NCBI RefSeq assembly: GCF_000439435.1
Contig: NC_021846.1
Coordinates: 620,001 to 684,000, forward strand
Source: Spiroplasma taiwanense CT-1
Lineage (GTDB): Bacteria; Bacillota_I; Bacilli_A; Mycoplasmatales; Mycoplasmataceae
Length of the DNA: 64,000 nucleotides
Direction: 5' to 3'
Part shown: positions 1 to 10,689 of the stretch, piece after piece
Layout of the letters: each line of letters opens with the position of its first letter
How positions within the stretch are numbered: position 1 is the stretch's first letter
Translations under genes and position numbers: made by a program
The notes under the pieces: generated by a model
What the model was told of the DNA's origin: nothing
The model's input: only the letters and a program-made list of their open reading frames with translations
Database searches by the model: none

Positions 1-281
1 TAGTTATTGCACGATTAATTTTAAAAGACCCTGAAATTTTAATTTTAGACGAAGCTACAAGTGCACTTGATAATATTGTTGAAGCAGAAATTCAAAGTGA
101 ACTTGAAAAATTAATGGAAGGAAGAACAACCATTTCAATTGCTCATAGATTAAGTACAATAAAAAAATTTGATGAAATTTATGTATTAGAACAAAATAAA
201 GGAATTGTTGAAATTGGAAATTTTGAAAAATTAATTTCTATTGACGGTTTATTCAAAACATTATATCAACTTTCAAAATAG
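1..281 (+). CDS. ABC exporter ATP-binding domain, C-terminal end (partial)
   Basis: Only the last ~92 residues are inside the window. The frame shows a Walker B segment (ILILDEATS), the D-loop SALD and the H-loop AHR in the usual order and spacing. This is the end of the nucleotide-binding domain of an exporter-type ABC protein (MsbA/MdlB/LmrA class), in which a membrane domain precedes the ATPase. It couples ATP hydrolysis to export across the cell membrane; the substrate cannot be told. It ends with TAG and is followed at once by a strong hairpin terminator. The membrane domain and Walker A lie upstream of the window. Confidence 0.9.
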   Translation, partial: VIARLILKDPEILILDEATSALDNIVEAEIQSELEKLMEGRTTISIAHRLSTIKKFDEIYVLEQNKGIVEIGNFEKLISIDGLFKTLYQLSK

Positions 282-282
282 A

Positions 283-316
283 AGAACCTCATAATATTAT
301 GAGGTTCTTTTTTATT
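283..316. terminator. bidirectional rho-independent terminator
   Basis: A near-perfect hairpin with arms AGAACCTCAT / ATGAGGTTCT is followed by a T-run. It separates the plus-strand ABC gene from the convergent minus-strand surface-protein gene and can serve both. Confidence 0.85.
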
Positions 317-1432
317 AAATTTTAAATAATGTTTCTAAGGTTAATTTATGAATTTGTAAATCTAAATCTACTATTGGAACAATTATAAAATCTTCTTTAA
401 AACCAAAGTAAGGAATTTCAATAATATAATTATTACCATCTTGCTGTTCAATTATATTTTTTTGATTTGAATTTTCATAATCATTAATAAAACTTCTATT
501 TCTTCATAATTCAAATTGTCTTTCATTTTTATTTTTTGGAATATAATTTTCCACTCTTAAAAATAAACTTTCTTTAACCATAACTTTGCAATCATTAACC
601 TCAGTATTACATCAACCTTTTTTAGATTTTTCATCAACAGATATTTTCATTTTTTTTGCATTAAAATTTGAATTTATATATAGAGTAATTCAATTAAATG
701 AATTTGTTGTAGCTTCACTAATAAATAACTTTTCATAATATTCTGGTAATTTATTATTTAAACCAATAACATATAAATCATTATTTTCTCACCCTATTTC
801 AAAATATCCATGCAAAGTAAATTTACTTTTATTAGAAAAATTTAAGTAGTCTGATTTGAAAATAGTATTTTCAATTATATTAAAAGATAATTTCAATTTT
901 TTATAGTTTTTGACACCCTCTAAATGAAATCAATTTTTTTGTCCATCATTTTTTACTTCAATTATATTTTCATTAGAAGTTTTAAAACCATTACTACTGT
1001 AATTAAGTATAATATCAAATTTTTCAGTTTTTATTTCATTTATATTGAAATGACATTCATTCAACCCATAATATTAACTTCAATTTTTTTATAATTTACA
1101 CCTTTAAAAGTGTCATCATAAATTAATTTAAAATAAATATCATTTTTATTTATATTAAGAGATAAATAAAATTTATCATAAAATTTTACATTATAAAGTT
1201 TTGTAAAATTTTCTTTTAAGATTTCTGTTTTTTAAATTAAGTCTTCCATATTTTTAAAGTTTCCATCTTCATATAATTCCTGTACTTTTTTTAAAAAAAT
1301 TTTTTCAAAATTTGGTGATTTTTCATAAACTGGTGGATCATATACAAAACTTGTATTAGAACATGAATTTACAAAAGTTATAGGTATAAAAGTAAGATAT
1401 AACACAAAAATGCTTTTAATAATTTTCTTCAT
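315..1432 (-). pseudogene. lipoprotein, disrupted by a nonsense codon and a frameshift
   Basis: It starts MKKIIKSIFVLYLTF... and has a lipobox FVNSC near residue 24, so the product would be a membrane-anchored lipoprotein. The frame stops at TAA near 1232 (after DLI) but continues in the same frame (KTEILKENF...). Near 1040 it shifts to another frame that runs to TAA at 315 with several TGA(Trp) codons. Conceptual length is about 370 residues. I recognise no domain. Its ATG directly follows the stop of the upstream gene (TAAATG), so the two form one transcript. The breaks suggest decay; sequencing error is possible for the frameshift but unlikely for the nonsense codon. Confidence 0.7.
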
Positions 1433-2657
1433 TTATTTTATTTCTCATTTTAAAATTTTTAAATCTAATGAAGTATTTTGTCATTTACTACCAAAACCTG
1501 TAACTCCTATAGAACCATAAATTTTATATTCCAAATCATAATTTAAATTTATTCTAACTGTTATATCACTATCAACTTCTGAATATACACCAAAACTAGT
1601 TTTTTTAAATTTTATTAATTCCACTTTTTGTTCAACATTTAATTTCATTTTTTCTAATGAAAAATTTGAATAATTTTTAATGTTATCATAACCATTTACA
1701 TTAAATTTTAAATTTTTAAATTTATTTGTAAAAGCTTTAAAGTAATCATAATTGGCTGTTTGTTTTTGCTCATCTGTTAAGTAGTCTTTCAAATTTAAAG
1801 CTTTATATCAAATATTATTATTTTCTCAAAAATATGTATTAAGCGTACTTCAATTTGAACTAATTTTTTTATTTATTTTATGAAAAATTTGACGATTTAA
1901 ACTGCTATAGTCATATGTAACATGAACAATTGCATTTAAAGAATTATGATTAAAATTAACAAAATTTGTTGAATTAATTATTACTTCGAAATAAGCTTCA
2001 GTATAACCACTGCTTTTATATGGTGATTTTATTTTTACATTTAAATTTTTAGAATTATTTTGTAATAATTTATCATAGTTATTATTTCCTCAAATATTAT
2101 TTATTTTTGGCATCAAAAAATCATCAATAGCTTTTAATGCATCTGTTTTATTTAAATTTAATGATTCAGGAATTTCATTTTTTTTTCATCATTATTGTTG
2201 TTTGATTTTTTGAATTATTTGGATCAAAAAATTTATCAAATTCTGATAAATCGATACCTTGCTCAAATGGAACTAATCAAACATTAAATCAAGTAAAACC
2301 TTTAAATAACGAATTAGTTGGTAAAGCAAATATTAATATTTCATATTTATTGCCAATTGAATTTTTGAGAATAGTAAAATCTTCACCTTCAATAATGTAA
2401 TTATTTTTATTTAATCAAACATCACTTAGAAATGCAATATCTTCTGGGTATTGTTTAATTAATTGTAAATATACGTAATTTCTAATATTTTTTTCATCAT
2501 TTTTTATAGAAATACTATTTGGCTTTAATTTAAATTTTGAGATATCTTCTTTTTGATCAATTTCTTTTTTATTAATTGAATTTTCCTGATTATTTAATAA
2601 TGGTACAGTATTTGTTAAAGTACCTAATGAAAATAAAGTTGCTAATAAAAAATTCAT
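1433..2657 (-). pseudogene. secreted surface protein with a frameshift in a 9-A run
   Basis: The start at 2657 has an AAAGGAAA ribosome site and an N-terminal hydrophobic signal (MNFLLATLFSLGTLTNTVPLL) with no lipobox cysteine, so the product may be secreted. The reading frame ends soon after a run of nine A (2178-2186 on the plus strand, read as T). The next frame continues as a normal coding frame (EIPESLNLNKTDAL...) through to TAA at 1433. One base added or lost in the run would restore about 408 residues. No known domain was recognised. It is translationally coupled to the following lipoprotein. The break could be decay, phase variation or sequencing error. Confidence 0.65.
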
Positions 2658-2890
2658 ATTTTTTTTCCTTTATATTTTAAATTTGCATTTTTATATTTAT
2701 ATTTATATTTTAGTTTTTTAAATGCAAACTTATTTACATTTGTAATTTGTTAAATCAAACTAAATTATTTTTATTCCTCCTTTAGTTTCACTATATTTTC
2801 AAATTTTTTAAAAAAATTAAGATATTTTACTTTGAAAAAAAGTACCATAAGATTTTTAAAATTTAAAATTAGTTTTTTTAATAAAAAATA

Positions 2891-2925
2891 AAAAAATCTA
2901 TAAAATTAAATTTCATAGATTTTTT
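2891..2925 (-). terminator. terminator downstream of the glucose PTS gene
   Basis: Hairpin arms AAAAAATCTAT and ATAGATTTTTT lie ~20 nt after the EIICB stop. The AT-rich flank supplies U residues on the minus strand. Confidence 0.7.
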
Positions 2926-2945
2926 ATTTCTAAATTATAAAATTA

Positions 2946-5000
2946 TTAACTAGATTTATTTCTCATCTCTTCAAGTAGTTTATTCATTCTTGGTTTAATT
3001 GCTTCTTGTTCTCCACCATAAACTATGTGAATACTGTTTCCTTTTACAAGACTTCCAGTAGTTCCTCCAAGTGCTTTAATTCCATTTAGATCTGCTATTG
3101 AAGAATCTTTTACAGTTAATCTTAATCTTGAAGCACATGAATCAACATCAACAATGTTGTCAGGCCCTCCAAGGAATTCAATAATTTTTGCAGCTTTAGC
3201 AACTCTTGCTTCTTCTGCCTCTGCACCTTTTCCTTCTTTTTTAGCTTTAAAGTCAGCTTTGTTAAATAATTTAAAGTCAACTTTACCTTCTCTACCTGGA
3301 ACCATAACATTTCCATATTTTACTGCAAAATAGAATGCAAAGAAGTATGCAAATGCCATTGCAACTCCAACTAATAATACACCAAATACATTTCATGCAC
3401 CCATTGCATTATTACCAAAGAATGGAATTAATCCAAAGACAATATAATCAATAAATCCACCACTAACTGTCATACTTACATGTGTTTGTAATAAACCTGC
3501 AAATAAGAATGAGAAAGCAGCTAATGGCATATGTACTCCATAGAATAATCAAGGAGCTAAGAATAAGAAAGTATATTCTAATGGTTCTGTAATTCCTGTT
3601 AAGAAACAAGTAAATGCAGCAGAGAAATAAATTCCCATTACTGATTTTCTATTTTCTTTTGGAACATTTAAGAACATAGCAACTCCAGCTGCTGGTAATC
3701 CAAATAACATAAATCCAAATTTACCACTTTGGAATCTTCCAATATTTAATCCTAATTCTTGTAAGAAAGTATAATTCATTATATCTAAGTTACCATTTAC
3801 AGCATAAGCCATATTTTGATCACCCATTGCCCCTCAAAGTGAAGTTTTTGCAATAGCTTCTCTTAAATTAGCTCAACTTGTAAAAGTATTATTTTTGAAA
3901 AATGAATTATATAAGTCAAGTAATCTTTGTTGTTCAGTTGCATCTTTTACATTATTAAAAGCTTCTGCAATTGAACCTCCTGCGTTTGTTCATCATAATG
4001 GAGCATAAAATACGTGGTGTAATCCAAATGGTACAAGAGATCTTTCAATTATCTCAAATACAAATGAATCTACTCCATATCCTATTTCTCCTGATTTTTG
4101 TCCAAATCAAGCAAGACCTTGACCTAAATATGGTCATAGGAACATAAATATAAATGATAATGGTACAACTAACATAAATGCAATAATTGGTACAAATTTT
4201 GTTCCACTAAAGAAACTAATTGCACTTGGCAATTGAATTGCATGAAATTTGTTATAAGCGTATGCAGAAATTGCACCAACAAAGATTGCTGCAAAAACTC
4301 CAGTATTTAATGAATTAACTCCTAAATTTGAAGTAATTAATCCATTAGGAATTCCATTTATTCATAATAGTGAGTAAAGGATTTTTCCTGCTCCATCAAT
4401 TTTTTCTAAATTTGAGTTTAACATTATTGTATTACTGTCAATAACACCCCCAACTGTTGGTGCAACACTACTACTAAAGTAAGTAATATTTTGTCCAACT
4501 CCTGGGGTATCCCCAACTCAAGCTGCTCATTCTCCATTTGAATATGATGCAAATCCTAAAATTTTTCCATCAATATCTGTTAAAGCAGCATAAACATTAT
4601 TTTCAACAGTTTGGCTGTGTAATAAAGCTGCTTGCATTCCGTTTAAAACTAAAAATCCAACAACAGCTGTAATTGCAGCAACACCAGAATCTTTTGTATA
4701 TGCCATAGCAACTGAAATAGCAAATAAAATTGGTAAATTTCCAAAGCAAACATCACCCATTTTATTCATAGTTGATCCTAAATAAAACCCAAATGATGCA
4801 TCAGGACTATTTGAAGAAATAGCTGCCCCAACACCCAAAAATATACCTGCAATTGGCAATAATGCAATTGGAAGTAAAAAAGCTTTACTTAGTTTTGATA
4901 AAGTTGGTGAAATTCTTTTTCCAAAATTTTTTCATCACTGTTTTGAAAAGAAAACAACTTTATTTTGATCTATCACTTTTTCTGTAATATCTGTTTTCAT
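2946..5000 (-). CDS. ptsG: PTS glucose-type transporter, EIICB
   Basis: A 684-residue protein that imports and phosphorylates a hexose, most likely glucose, using phosphate from EIIA. The N-terminal ~500 residues form the multi-pass EIIC domain, with the conserved [12 protein letters not shown] region and [11 protein letters not shown] linker rich in Lys and Glu leads to the C-terminal EIIB domain, where the phosphocysteine sits in [11 protein letters not shown]. No EIIA domain is fused, so a separate Crr-type EIIA is needed. Several TGA codons are read as Trp. The start at 5000 was chosen as the first ATG of the frame, close to the small upstream ORF at 5031. The exact sugar (glucose, or maltose/GlcNAc in related EIICBs) is inferred from similarity to PtsG. 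Confidence 0.85.
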
Positions 5001-5030
5001 TATTTATTCCTTTCTAGTAATATTTCAAAT

Positions 5031-5273
5031 TTAAAAGGCTTGAATTGTCATTGCAATAAAAGTAATTACTATTACTACCATTAATAGAATTGAAAAAAAT
5101 AAAATATTTTTTTTCAAAAAATTTCAAATATTATCTCTATTTGATTTTCCTGCTAAATTAGACTGAACATAATTTCTATTATTTTTAATTCAGTAATAAA
5201 CTACAATTAAAATAATTAAAATTACAAAAGAACTAACCAGTCCACTAATAGAAATTATTTGTTCATTTGTCAT
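5031..5273 (-). CDS. small two-segment membrane protein upstream of ptsG
   Basis: An 80-residue ORF with an AGAAAGG ribosome site ~8 nt before its ATG. Two hydrophobic stretches (about residues 8-25 and 55-78) flank a basic, Asn-rich loop (YYWIKNNRNYVQSNLAGKS). It lies directly upstream of the glucose PTS gene and is probably co-transcribed with it. I do not recognise the family. The position suggests a helper of, or a gene merely transcribed with, the transporter; nothing in the sequence proves a role. Confidence 0.55.
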
Positions 5274-5316
5274 AATTTTATACCTTTCTATTTAGTAATT
5301 CATACCTTTAATTTTT

Positions 5317-5334
5317 AGTGAGACTAATCTCACT
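5317..5334. promoter_or_regulatory. palindromic operator candidate before the ptsG operon
   Basis: The perfect inverted repeat AGTGAGACTAATCTCACT (7-bp arms, 4-nt loop) lies ~45 bp upstream of the small ORF. On the minus strand a TATTATAAG-like -10 ends just before it, with a TTGCTT-like -35 about 17 bp further up. The hairpin has no T-run in the direction of transcription, so a repressor site fits better than a terminator. It is not the CIRCE element (TTAGCACTC). Confidence 0.5.
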
Positions 5335-5531
5335 TATAATAATAAAGAAATATAAAAGAAAAGCAATATTTTCTCCAAATATGTTAATTTTTTTAGAAAT
5401 CTAATTGAAAATCTAGCATTTTTATTATTATATTATAAAAATATTTTTATAATTGGTTAAATGATTTACTTATTTTAAAATATAAATTATTTTTGTATTT
5501 TAAAATATTTTTGATTCCAATTTAAATTAAA

Positions 5532-5558
5532 AAGGAACAATATAAAATATTGTTCCTT
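5532..5558 (-). terminator. terminator after yneF
   Basis: Strong hairpin, arms AAGGAACAATA / TATTGTTCCTT, followed on the minus strand by TTTTAATTT. It closes the yneF transcript and insulates the ptsG promoter region. Confidence 0.8.
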
Positions 5559-5570
5559 ATAATTATTTTT

Positions 5571-5789
5571 TTATTTACCTCTTTTAACAGCATTCATTGT
5601 TTTTTTAATGTCTGTTTCTGTAGGTTTTCTTCCCATACTTCTATACATTGCTCTTATTTGATTTTCATTAATTGGAGGATTATCTCTTAATTGTTTTTGA
5701 ATTACTTTTCTTGTAATTACAAAACCAATTATTCCTCCAACAACAGCTGCTGCTATTCCAATTAACAAAGCTCCTCATCATGCTATCAT
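5571..5789 (-). CDS. yneF: YneF family (UPF0154) small membrane protein
   Basis: A 72-residue protein with one N-terminal membrane segment (about residues 7-26, GIAAAVVGGIIGFVITRK) followed by a basic tail. The tail carries the family hallmark pattern NPPINENQIRAMYRSMGRKP. The start at 5789 is preferred over an internal Leu codon because GGAG lies 8 nt upstream; it adds MIAWWGA, with TGA read as Trp. UPF0154 proteins are common in low-GC Gram-positives and Mollicutes, but their function is not established. Confidence 0.85.
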
Positions 5790-5844
5790 AGTTAATATTC
5801 TCCTTTATAAAAAAAATATGTCTTATTAATAATAACATATTTAA

Positions 5845-7812
5845 TTAATCAATACTATTTAAAATTTCTTGTGAAATATTTTGTGCATCAAATTTAATAT
5901 GTTTTAAAACATCATTAAATGGTGCTGAATAACCAAATGTATCCACACCAAATGCTACTCCACTATCACCTAAAAATTGGTGTCAACCAAAAGTTGATGA
6001 TAATTCTATTGAAAATCTTTTTGTATTTTTATCAATTATTTGATTTTGATATTCTTTTGATTGAAGTAAAAATTCATTCATATTTACCATTGAAACAACA
6101 TTTACCTTATGATTTTTATTTTCCAAAATTTCTTTAATTTCTAATGCAAGTTGAACTTCACTTCCTGATGCAATTAGAGTTATATCTGCATTTTGTGATT
6201 TTGAAATTAAATAAGCTCCTTTTTTTACTTCATTTAAAATATCTTTTGAATGATCAAGCTCTTTTAAATTTTGACGAGTAGCTACAATAACACTTGGTTT
6301 TGTTTTATTATTTAAAGCACAATAATAACTAGCAAGAGTTTCTGCCATATCACAAGGTCTATAAACACTTATATTTGGTATACTTCTAAGCATTGCAAGT
6401 TGTTCAATTGGTTGATGAGTTGGCCCATCTTCTCCAACAGCTATTGAATCATGTGTAAATACTGAAAGTGTTTGAATTTTCATAATTGCACTCATTCTTA
6501 ACGCTGGTTTTAAATAATCTGCAAAAACAAAGAAACCTGATGCAATTGGTAAAAGACCAGTATGTAATGCAATTCCATTATTAATTGCACTCATAGCAAA
6601 TTCTCTTACACCATACATAATATTTCTGCCTGTTTTATTATTAAAATCATAATTGCCATCAGCACCTTTAATTTTTGTTGATTCGCTTAAGTCTGCACTT
6701 CCCCCAATTATACTTGAAATATTTTTGCTCAATCAATTAAAAGTATTTGATGAAGAAACTCTTGTTGCTTGTTCTTGTTTTTCATTTAAATTCATTAATT
6801 GATCAATATCAATATCTCATTCTTTATTGATTGAGTTTAAAAGTTGAGTTGCTAATTGTGGAAAGGTTAATTGATATTTTTCAAATAAATCGTTTCACTT
6901 TTTATTTGATTCAACTCCCCTATTTAAAACATTTTCTTTATAAAAATTATATACATCACTTGGAATACTAAAATCTGATTCATTTCAATTAAAATAGTCT
7001 TTAACTACTTTAATATCTTCACCTAACGCAGCACCATGAACTTTTACAGTTCCTTGATTTGTTGCACCAATTCCAATTATTGTTTTTACCTCAATATATG
7101 TTGGTTTATCATTTTTTTGAGCTTTTTCTATTGATTTAACAATGTTTTCTAAATCTTCACCATTATCAATTCTTAAAGTATTTCAACCTGCTGCTTTAAA
7201 GCGATCAGCAATATTTTCACTTTGTGCAACATTTACTGGTGCATCTAATTGAATATCATTTGAGTCATGAATAACAATTAATTTATTTAATTTATATCTT
7301 CCTGCAAAACTAATTGCCTCTTGACAAACACCTTCTTGTAAATCTCCATCTCCACATAAAACATATGTAAAGTGATTTATTATTTCTAAATCTTTTTGAT
7401 TATATTTTGCAGCTAAATGACTTTCTGCAAGTGCCATTCCAACTCCCATTGCAAATCCTTGTCCTAAAGGACCTGTTGTTGCTTCAACTCCTGGAGTATG
7501 TTGAAATTCAGGGTGACCTGGTGTTTTTGAGTTTAATTGTCTAAATTGTTTTAAATCTTCAATTGATAAATCAAAACCTGATAAATGTAATGCACTATAT
7601 AATAATCCACTTCCATGACCTGCACTTAACACGAATCTATCTCTATTAAATCAAGTCGGGTTTTTAGGATTAATGTTCATTATCTTTGTAAATAATGAAT
7701 AAACAATTGGTGCTGCACCAAGAATAATTCCTGGGTGACCTGAATTAGCTTTGTTTACAGCTTCAACTCCAAGAATACGTAATGCATTTAAATTTTTATT
7801 GTTTTTGTTCAT
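5845..7812 (-). CDS. tkt: transketolase
   Basis: A 655-residue cytosolic enzyme moving two-carbon ketol units between sugar phosphates with thiamine diphosphate, linking pentoses to glycolysis. The N-terminal part has the substrate His in [11 protein letters not shown] and the cofactor motif [14 protein letters not shown] (GDG...E class). The middle part has [12 protein letters not shown], and the C-terminal domain is complete. Length matches the family (~660). The ATG at 7812 is preceded by an AGAGGTTAG ribosome site. In Mollicutes without an oxidative branch it supplies pentose phosphates for nucleotides. That fits the neighbouring epimerase and isomerase genes elsewhere in the window. Confidence 0.95.
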
Positions 7813-7940
7813 AGCTCTAACCTCTTCATTTCACTTTTATTATATATTTAAACATTAAGAAAATTGCACTATAAATTAAAATATCTAAAATTGATTTATT
7901 TTACAAAAATTTTAATTTTTTTACTTTTTGAAAAATAAAA

Positions 7941-7963
7941 AAATGTTAAATTAAATAACATTT
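7941..7963 (-). terminator. terminator after the ABC-2 permease
   Basis: Arms AAATGTTA / TAACATTT directly follow the permease stop codon. On the minus strand the hairpin is followed by a T-rich run. Confidence 0.75.
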
Positions 7964-7964
7964 T

Positions 7965-8972
7965 TTAAAAAAACTGTATAACTAACTTTTTAAACATATA
8001 AATCTTCTTTTGAAAAGATAATTTTTTTATATAAATAATTATTGATGAAATCCCTAAATAAAATATTGGTATAAAAATATTTAACCAAATATTATCTTTA
8101 AGTTTATATTCTTTAATTATTCATCAATAATTATTTTCATCAAGTTCTTGTGTTTTTATAAATTCTGAAGAAAAAAATAGTGGATTTATAATTAAATTAT
8201 CTAAACATAAATAGCTAAAAATTTTAAAATTTATATAATTATTTTCTGAAATATCTCCCCCATTTGTCTTATACATGTAATAAAAAAATCAAGTTATTAA
8301 AATATAAGAAATAATTATTGTATAAATTATTATTGAAATAAAATTTTGTTTTTTTATTAAAAGAACAGCAATAAAAATTAAAATAGAAGTTAAAAATATA
8401 TTAAAAATGATAAATTGTAAACAATATCAAAATAATCTGAAAAAATATTTATTTGCGTCTGTTGCAAATGCACGAAATATTAATATAATAAAGAAAATTA
8501 AAGAAGATAATATAATATTTAGAATAATTATAGCCAAACTTTTCATAATTATAAGTTTTTCTCTAGAAATTGAAAGACATAATCATGAAACAATTTTTCC
8601 ACTTTTTATTTCAGAAATAAATATTTTATTAATAAAAATAACTGAGGAAATTGCTAAAAATGCTATTGTAGGACCTGCAAATAAAAAATTTGAAAGTAAT
8701 GTAGAATAATTATTTGATACATATTCTGATTGAAAAATTCATTCAACATTTGGATCTCCTAATGGGGAGAAAGACATATCTATTTTGCCAATATATGGTC
8801 CACCTAAATGTTTTTCAATAGTTATTTTGTAATCTAAAAACATATAAATTGAAATTAAACCAATTGTATAAATCGTTGTTATTATTAAAAAGTATACTAA
8901 AATTTTTCAGTACATTTTAAAATGAGATAGTAAAATTTTATTATCATTTTTTAATTTTATAAAAATTTTCAT
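7965..8972 (-). CDS. ABC-2 type transporter permease
   Basis: A 335-residue protein with about six hydrophobic segments. One lies at the N-terminus (about residues 25-45), several in the middle around a conserved cytoplasmic turn (WLCLSISREKLIIMKS), and one near the C-terminus before a basic tail. The gene follows the ATPase gene with 1 nt between stop and start, so the two form one transporter: ATPase plus permease, as in ABC-2 exporters (drug, lantibiotic-immunity or lipid export types). The long external loop after segment 1 and the substrate are not recognised. Confidence 0.75.
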
Positions 8973-8973
8973 T

Positions 8974-9666
8974 TTATTTATATAGACTTAAAAAGTCCTG
9001 CTCCAATTGATTTACATTTTTATTATTAATCTCAATTTTTTTTATTATTTTTCCATATTTTAAAAAGCCCACAAAATTAAATAATTTTGCAACTTCTTCA
9101 AAAATATGTGAACATAATAAAACAGCTGTTCCTAATTTTACTAAATCTTGAATTACTTCATTAAAAACATTTTGCATTAAAGGATCTAAACCACTTGTGG
9201 GTTCATCTAAAATTAAAATTTTTGGCTTGTTCATTAAAGCAGCAATTATGGCAATTTTTTGTTTTTGTCCTTTAGACATTTTTTTAACTTTTATTTTTAA
9301 TATATCTTTTAAATCAAATTTTAAGATTAATTCTTCAATATATTGATTTTCATTAATTTTTTTATATTGTTTCATAAAATTCAAGTATTTTTCTCCTGTC
9401 ATCTCATCAAATAAAATGATTTCACCAGCTACATATTCAGTTTCCTCCATTATTAATTTTGAATTATTCCAAGAAATAATTTCATTTAACTTAATTTCAC
9501 CTTCAGTTGGTTTAATAAAGTCCATAATTTGCCTTATTAATGTAGTTTTTCCAGCTCCATTTGGACCAAGAATTCCATAGATATTAGATTTTTTTACATT
9601 TATATTTATATTTTCATTAATAATTTTATTATTTATAATTTTTGAGACTTCTCTAATTTTTATCAT
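8974..9666 (-). CDS. ABC transporter ATP-binding protein (ABC-2 exporter type)
   Basis: 230 residues. The motifs are complete: Walker A GPNGAGKTT (about residue 34), Q-loop, signature MSKGQKQK, Walker B ILILDEPTSGLDP and the switch histidine in LLCSH. Short single-domain ATPases like this (CcmA/YtrB class) pair with ABC-2 permeases, here the adjacent gene. ATG at 9666 is chosen with AAGGGAG upstream; a TTG 27 bp further upstream is in frame but less likely. A diverged copy of the long direct repeat lies ~65 bp upstream. Confidence 0.85.
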   Translation of the reverse strand: MIKIREVSKIINNKIINENININVKKSNIYGILGPNGAGKTTLIRQIMDFIKPTEGEIKLNEIISWNNSKLIMEETEYVAGEIILFDEMTGEKYLNFMKQYKKINENQYIEELILKFDLKDILKIKVKKMSKGQKQKIAIIAALMNKPKILILDEPTSGLDPLMQNVFNEVIQDLVKLGTAVLLCSHIFEEVAKLFNFVGFLKYGKIIKKIEINNKNVNQLEQDFLSLYK

Positions 9667-9730
9667 AAATTCATTTACTCCCTTATTTTGCAATAAGTTT
9701 TACAGCAGAAATATATCTTTGAACATTTAA

Positions 9731-9843
9731 GGTGCATAACTTAAAGGTAGGAAATGAAAAAGACATTTTTTTCATCAATTGTTAATTTAATTATTCCATA
9801 ATTCTAGTCAAAATAAAACAAAAATTACAAATTTAATAAATTT
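9731..9843. repeat. direct repeat copy A (pair with 17320-17433)
   Basis: The block begins GTGCATAACTTAAAGGTAGG and ends around ACAAAAATTACAAATTT. It matches a block ~7.6 kb away in the same orientation, at roughly three quarters identity when aligned by eye with a few small gaps. Both copies lie upstream of minus-strand genes and together bracket the accessory block. They could be old attachment-site repeats, ends of a lost mobile element, or a shared promoter region. Confidence 0.6.
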
Positions 9844-9882
9844 GCATAAATAATATAATTAAATTAGAAAGGAGGCATTATT

Positions 9883-10095
9883 ATGTTTTATAAGTTAAAG
9901 AGTCAAACATGACCAGATAATTATTCAACAGGTATTGAAGGAGTTATTATAAATGTTGCTCATATTATGAGAGCCTACAAAGTTGATTTTCAATATATTA
10001 TTGTATTTCAAGATAATAGTAAAATTTCTCTAATGTACAATGATTCAAAAAATGATATAAAAGAAATTGAAAAATTAATGAATATCACTAAATAA
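9883..10095 (+). CDS. small hypothetical protein, 70 residues
   Basis: One of the few plus-strand genes here. It has a strong AAAGGAGG ribosome site 8 nt before the ATG and a TATAAT-like -10 at about 9853. The product (MFYKLKSQTWPDNYSTG...) is a small soluble protein with TGA read as Trp once. It probably has mixed strands followed by a C-terminal helix (DSKNDIKEIEKLMNITK). It is not recognised. It converges with the SSB-like gene and lies just inside the direct repeat, so it may be the first gene of the integrated element. Confidence 0.6.
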
Positions 10096-10112
10096 ATAAA
10101 TTATTATTAAGT

Positions 10113-10391
10113 TTATATGCTTTTAGATTGATTAGCTTTCCTATTAAACGAATTTTTTAATAATCCATTAACTTCAATATAATAACCAATTGAAATTTTT
10201 TTATATTTATTTCATAATTCTAAATCTTCAAAAATTAGATCTATTCATTGATTATTGTCAAAAATAATCTTAATTTTTCTAATTAATCATTCACCAGAAC
10301 CGTTAGCATTTTTACCAGAGCGTTCTTCTGGGTTTGAATAGACTTGTCCTGATAAATGAATTAAATTGTTTTTAACTATATCTTTATTCAT
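10113..10391 (-). CDS. SSB-like / OB-fold protein, 92 residues
   Basis: The sequence opens with NLIHLSGQVYSNPEER and continues WLIRKIKIIFDNNQWIDLIFEDLELW and KISIGYYIEVNGLL. This resembles the OB-fold of single-stranded DNA-binding proteins: a first strand of the LxGxV type, then a 'F...A E...KGxxxxVxG' like part. It lacks the acidic C-terminal tail of housekeeping SSB. Plasmids and phages often carry such short SSBs next to recombination genes, here an RuvC-like nuclease on the same strand. Its start overlaps the preceding 29-residue ORF, so translation is probably coupled. The family assignment is by eye and moderate. Confidence 0.5.
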
Positions 10392-10473
10392 TATTATCAC
10401 CGTTAAATTTTTCAACTGTTAAATTTTTAATGGTATTTGATTGAGTATTAATTATCTTTAATAAGGTTTCCAT
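10384..10473 (-). CDS. 29-residue ORF overlapping the SSB-like gene
   Basis: The short frame METLLKIINTQSNTIKNLTV...NNE begins 6 bp downstream of the Cys-rich ORF and ends within the start of the SSB-like gene. An AAAAGAAATGG context gives only a weak ribosome site. It may be a leader peptide that couples translation, or simply chance. No function is claimed. Confidence 0.3.
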   Translation of the reverse strand: METLLKIINTQSNTIKNLTVEKFNGDNNE

Positions 10474-10479
10474 TTCTTT

Positions 10480-10650
10480 TTATATCTTTTGACTTTTTCC
10501 TTTATATAATTTTTTTAAACGTAACTCTATTTCTAACTGATTGCATTTATTACAAACTTTCAAAACTTTACTTTTATTAATTAAATATCTAGTATGTGGA
10601 AAATAACTAAATTCTCTACTACAGCTTGTATTTTGACATTTATTTTTCAT
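10480..10650 (-). CDS. 56-residue Cys4 mini-protein (zinc-ribbon-like)
   Basis: An ATG with AGAGGT 9 nt upstream starts a frame containing CQNTSC and later CNKC, spaced like a small zinc ribbon (two Cys pairs ~23 residues apart). A charged, Lys/Leu-rich helix follows. It lies directly downstream of the structured RNA and upstream of the SSB-like gene on the same strand, so the RNA and these genes may be one transcript. DNA or RNA binding is plausible but not shown. Confidence 0.5.
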   Translation of the reverse strand: MKNKCQNTSCSREFSYFPHTRYLINKSKVLKVCNKCNQLEIELRLKKLYKGKSQKI

Positions 10651-10689
10651 TTTAAATTACCTCTATATTTCTATAAAAGTATAAAAAAT

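Noticed and set aside
5317-5334. CIRCE element for HrcA
   Set aside because: The arms (AGTGAGA/TCTCACT) do not match TTAGCACTC-N9-GAGTGCTAA, and the spacing is wrong.
5919-6137. Plus-strand open frame inside transketolase
   Set aside because: It is the antisense shadow of the intact tkt gene, with a biased composition and no ribosome site.
8407-8709. Plus-strand open frame across the ABC-2 permease
   Set aside because: The minus strand has a complete permease with a start coupled to its ATPase; the plus frame has no ribosome site and is a shadow.
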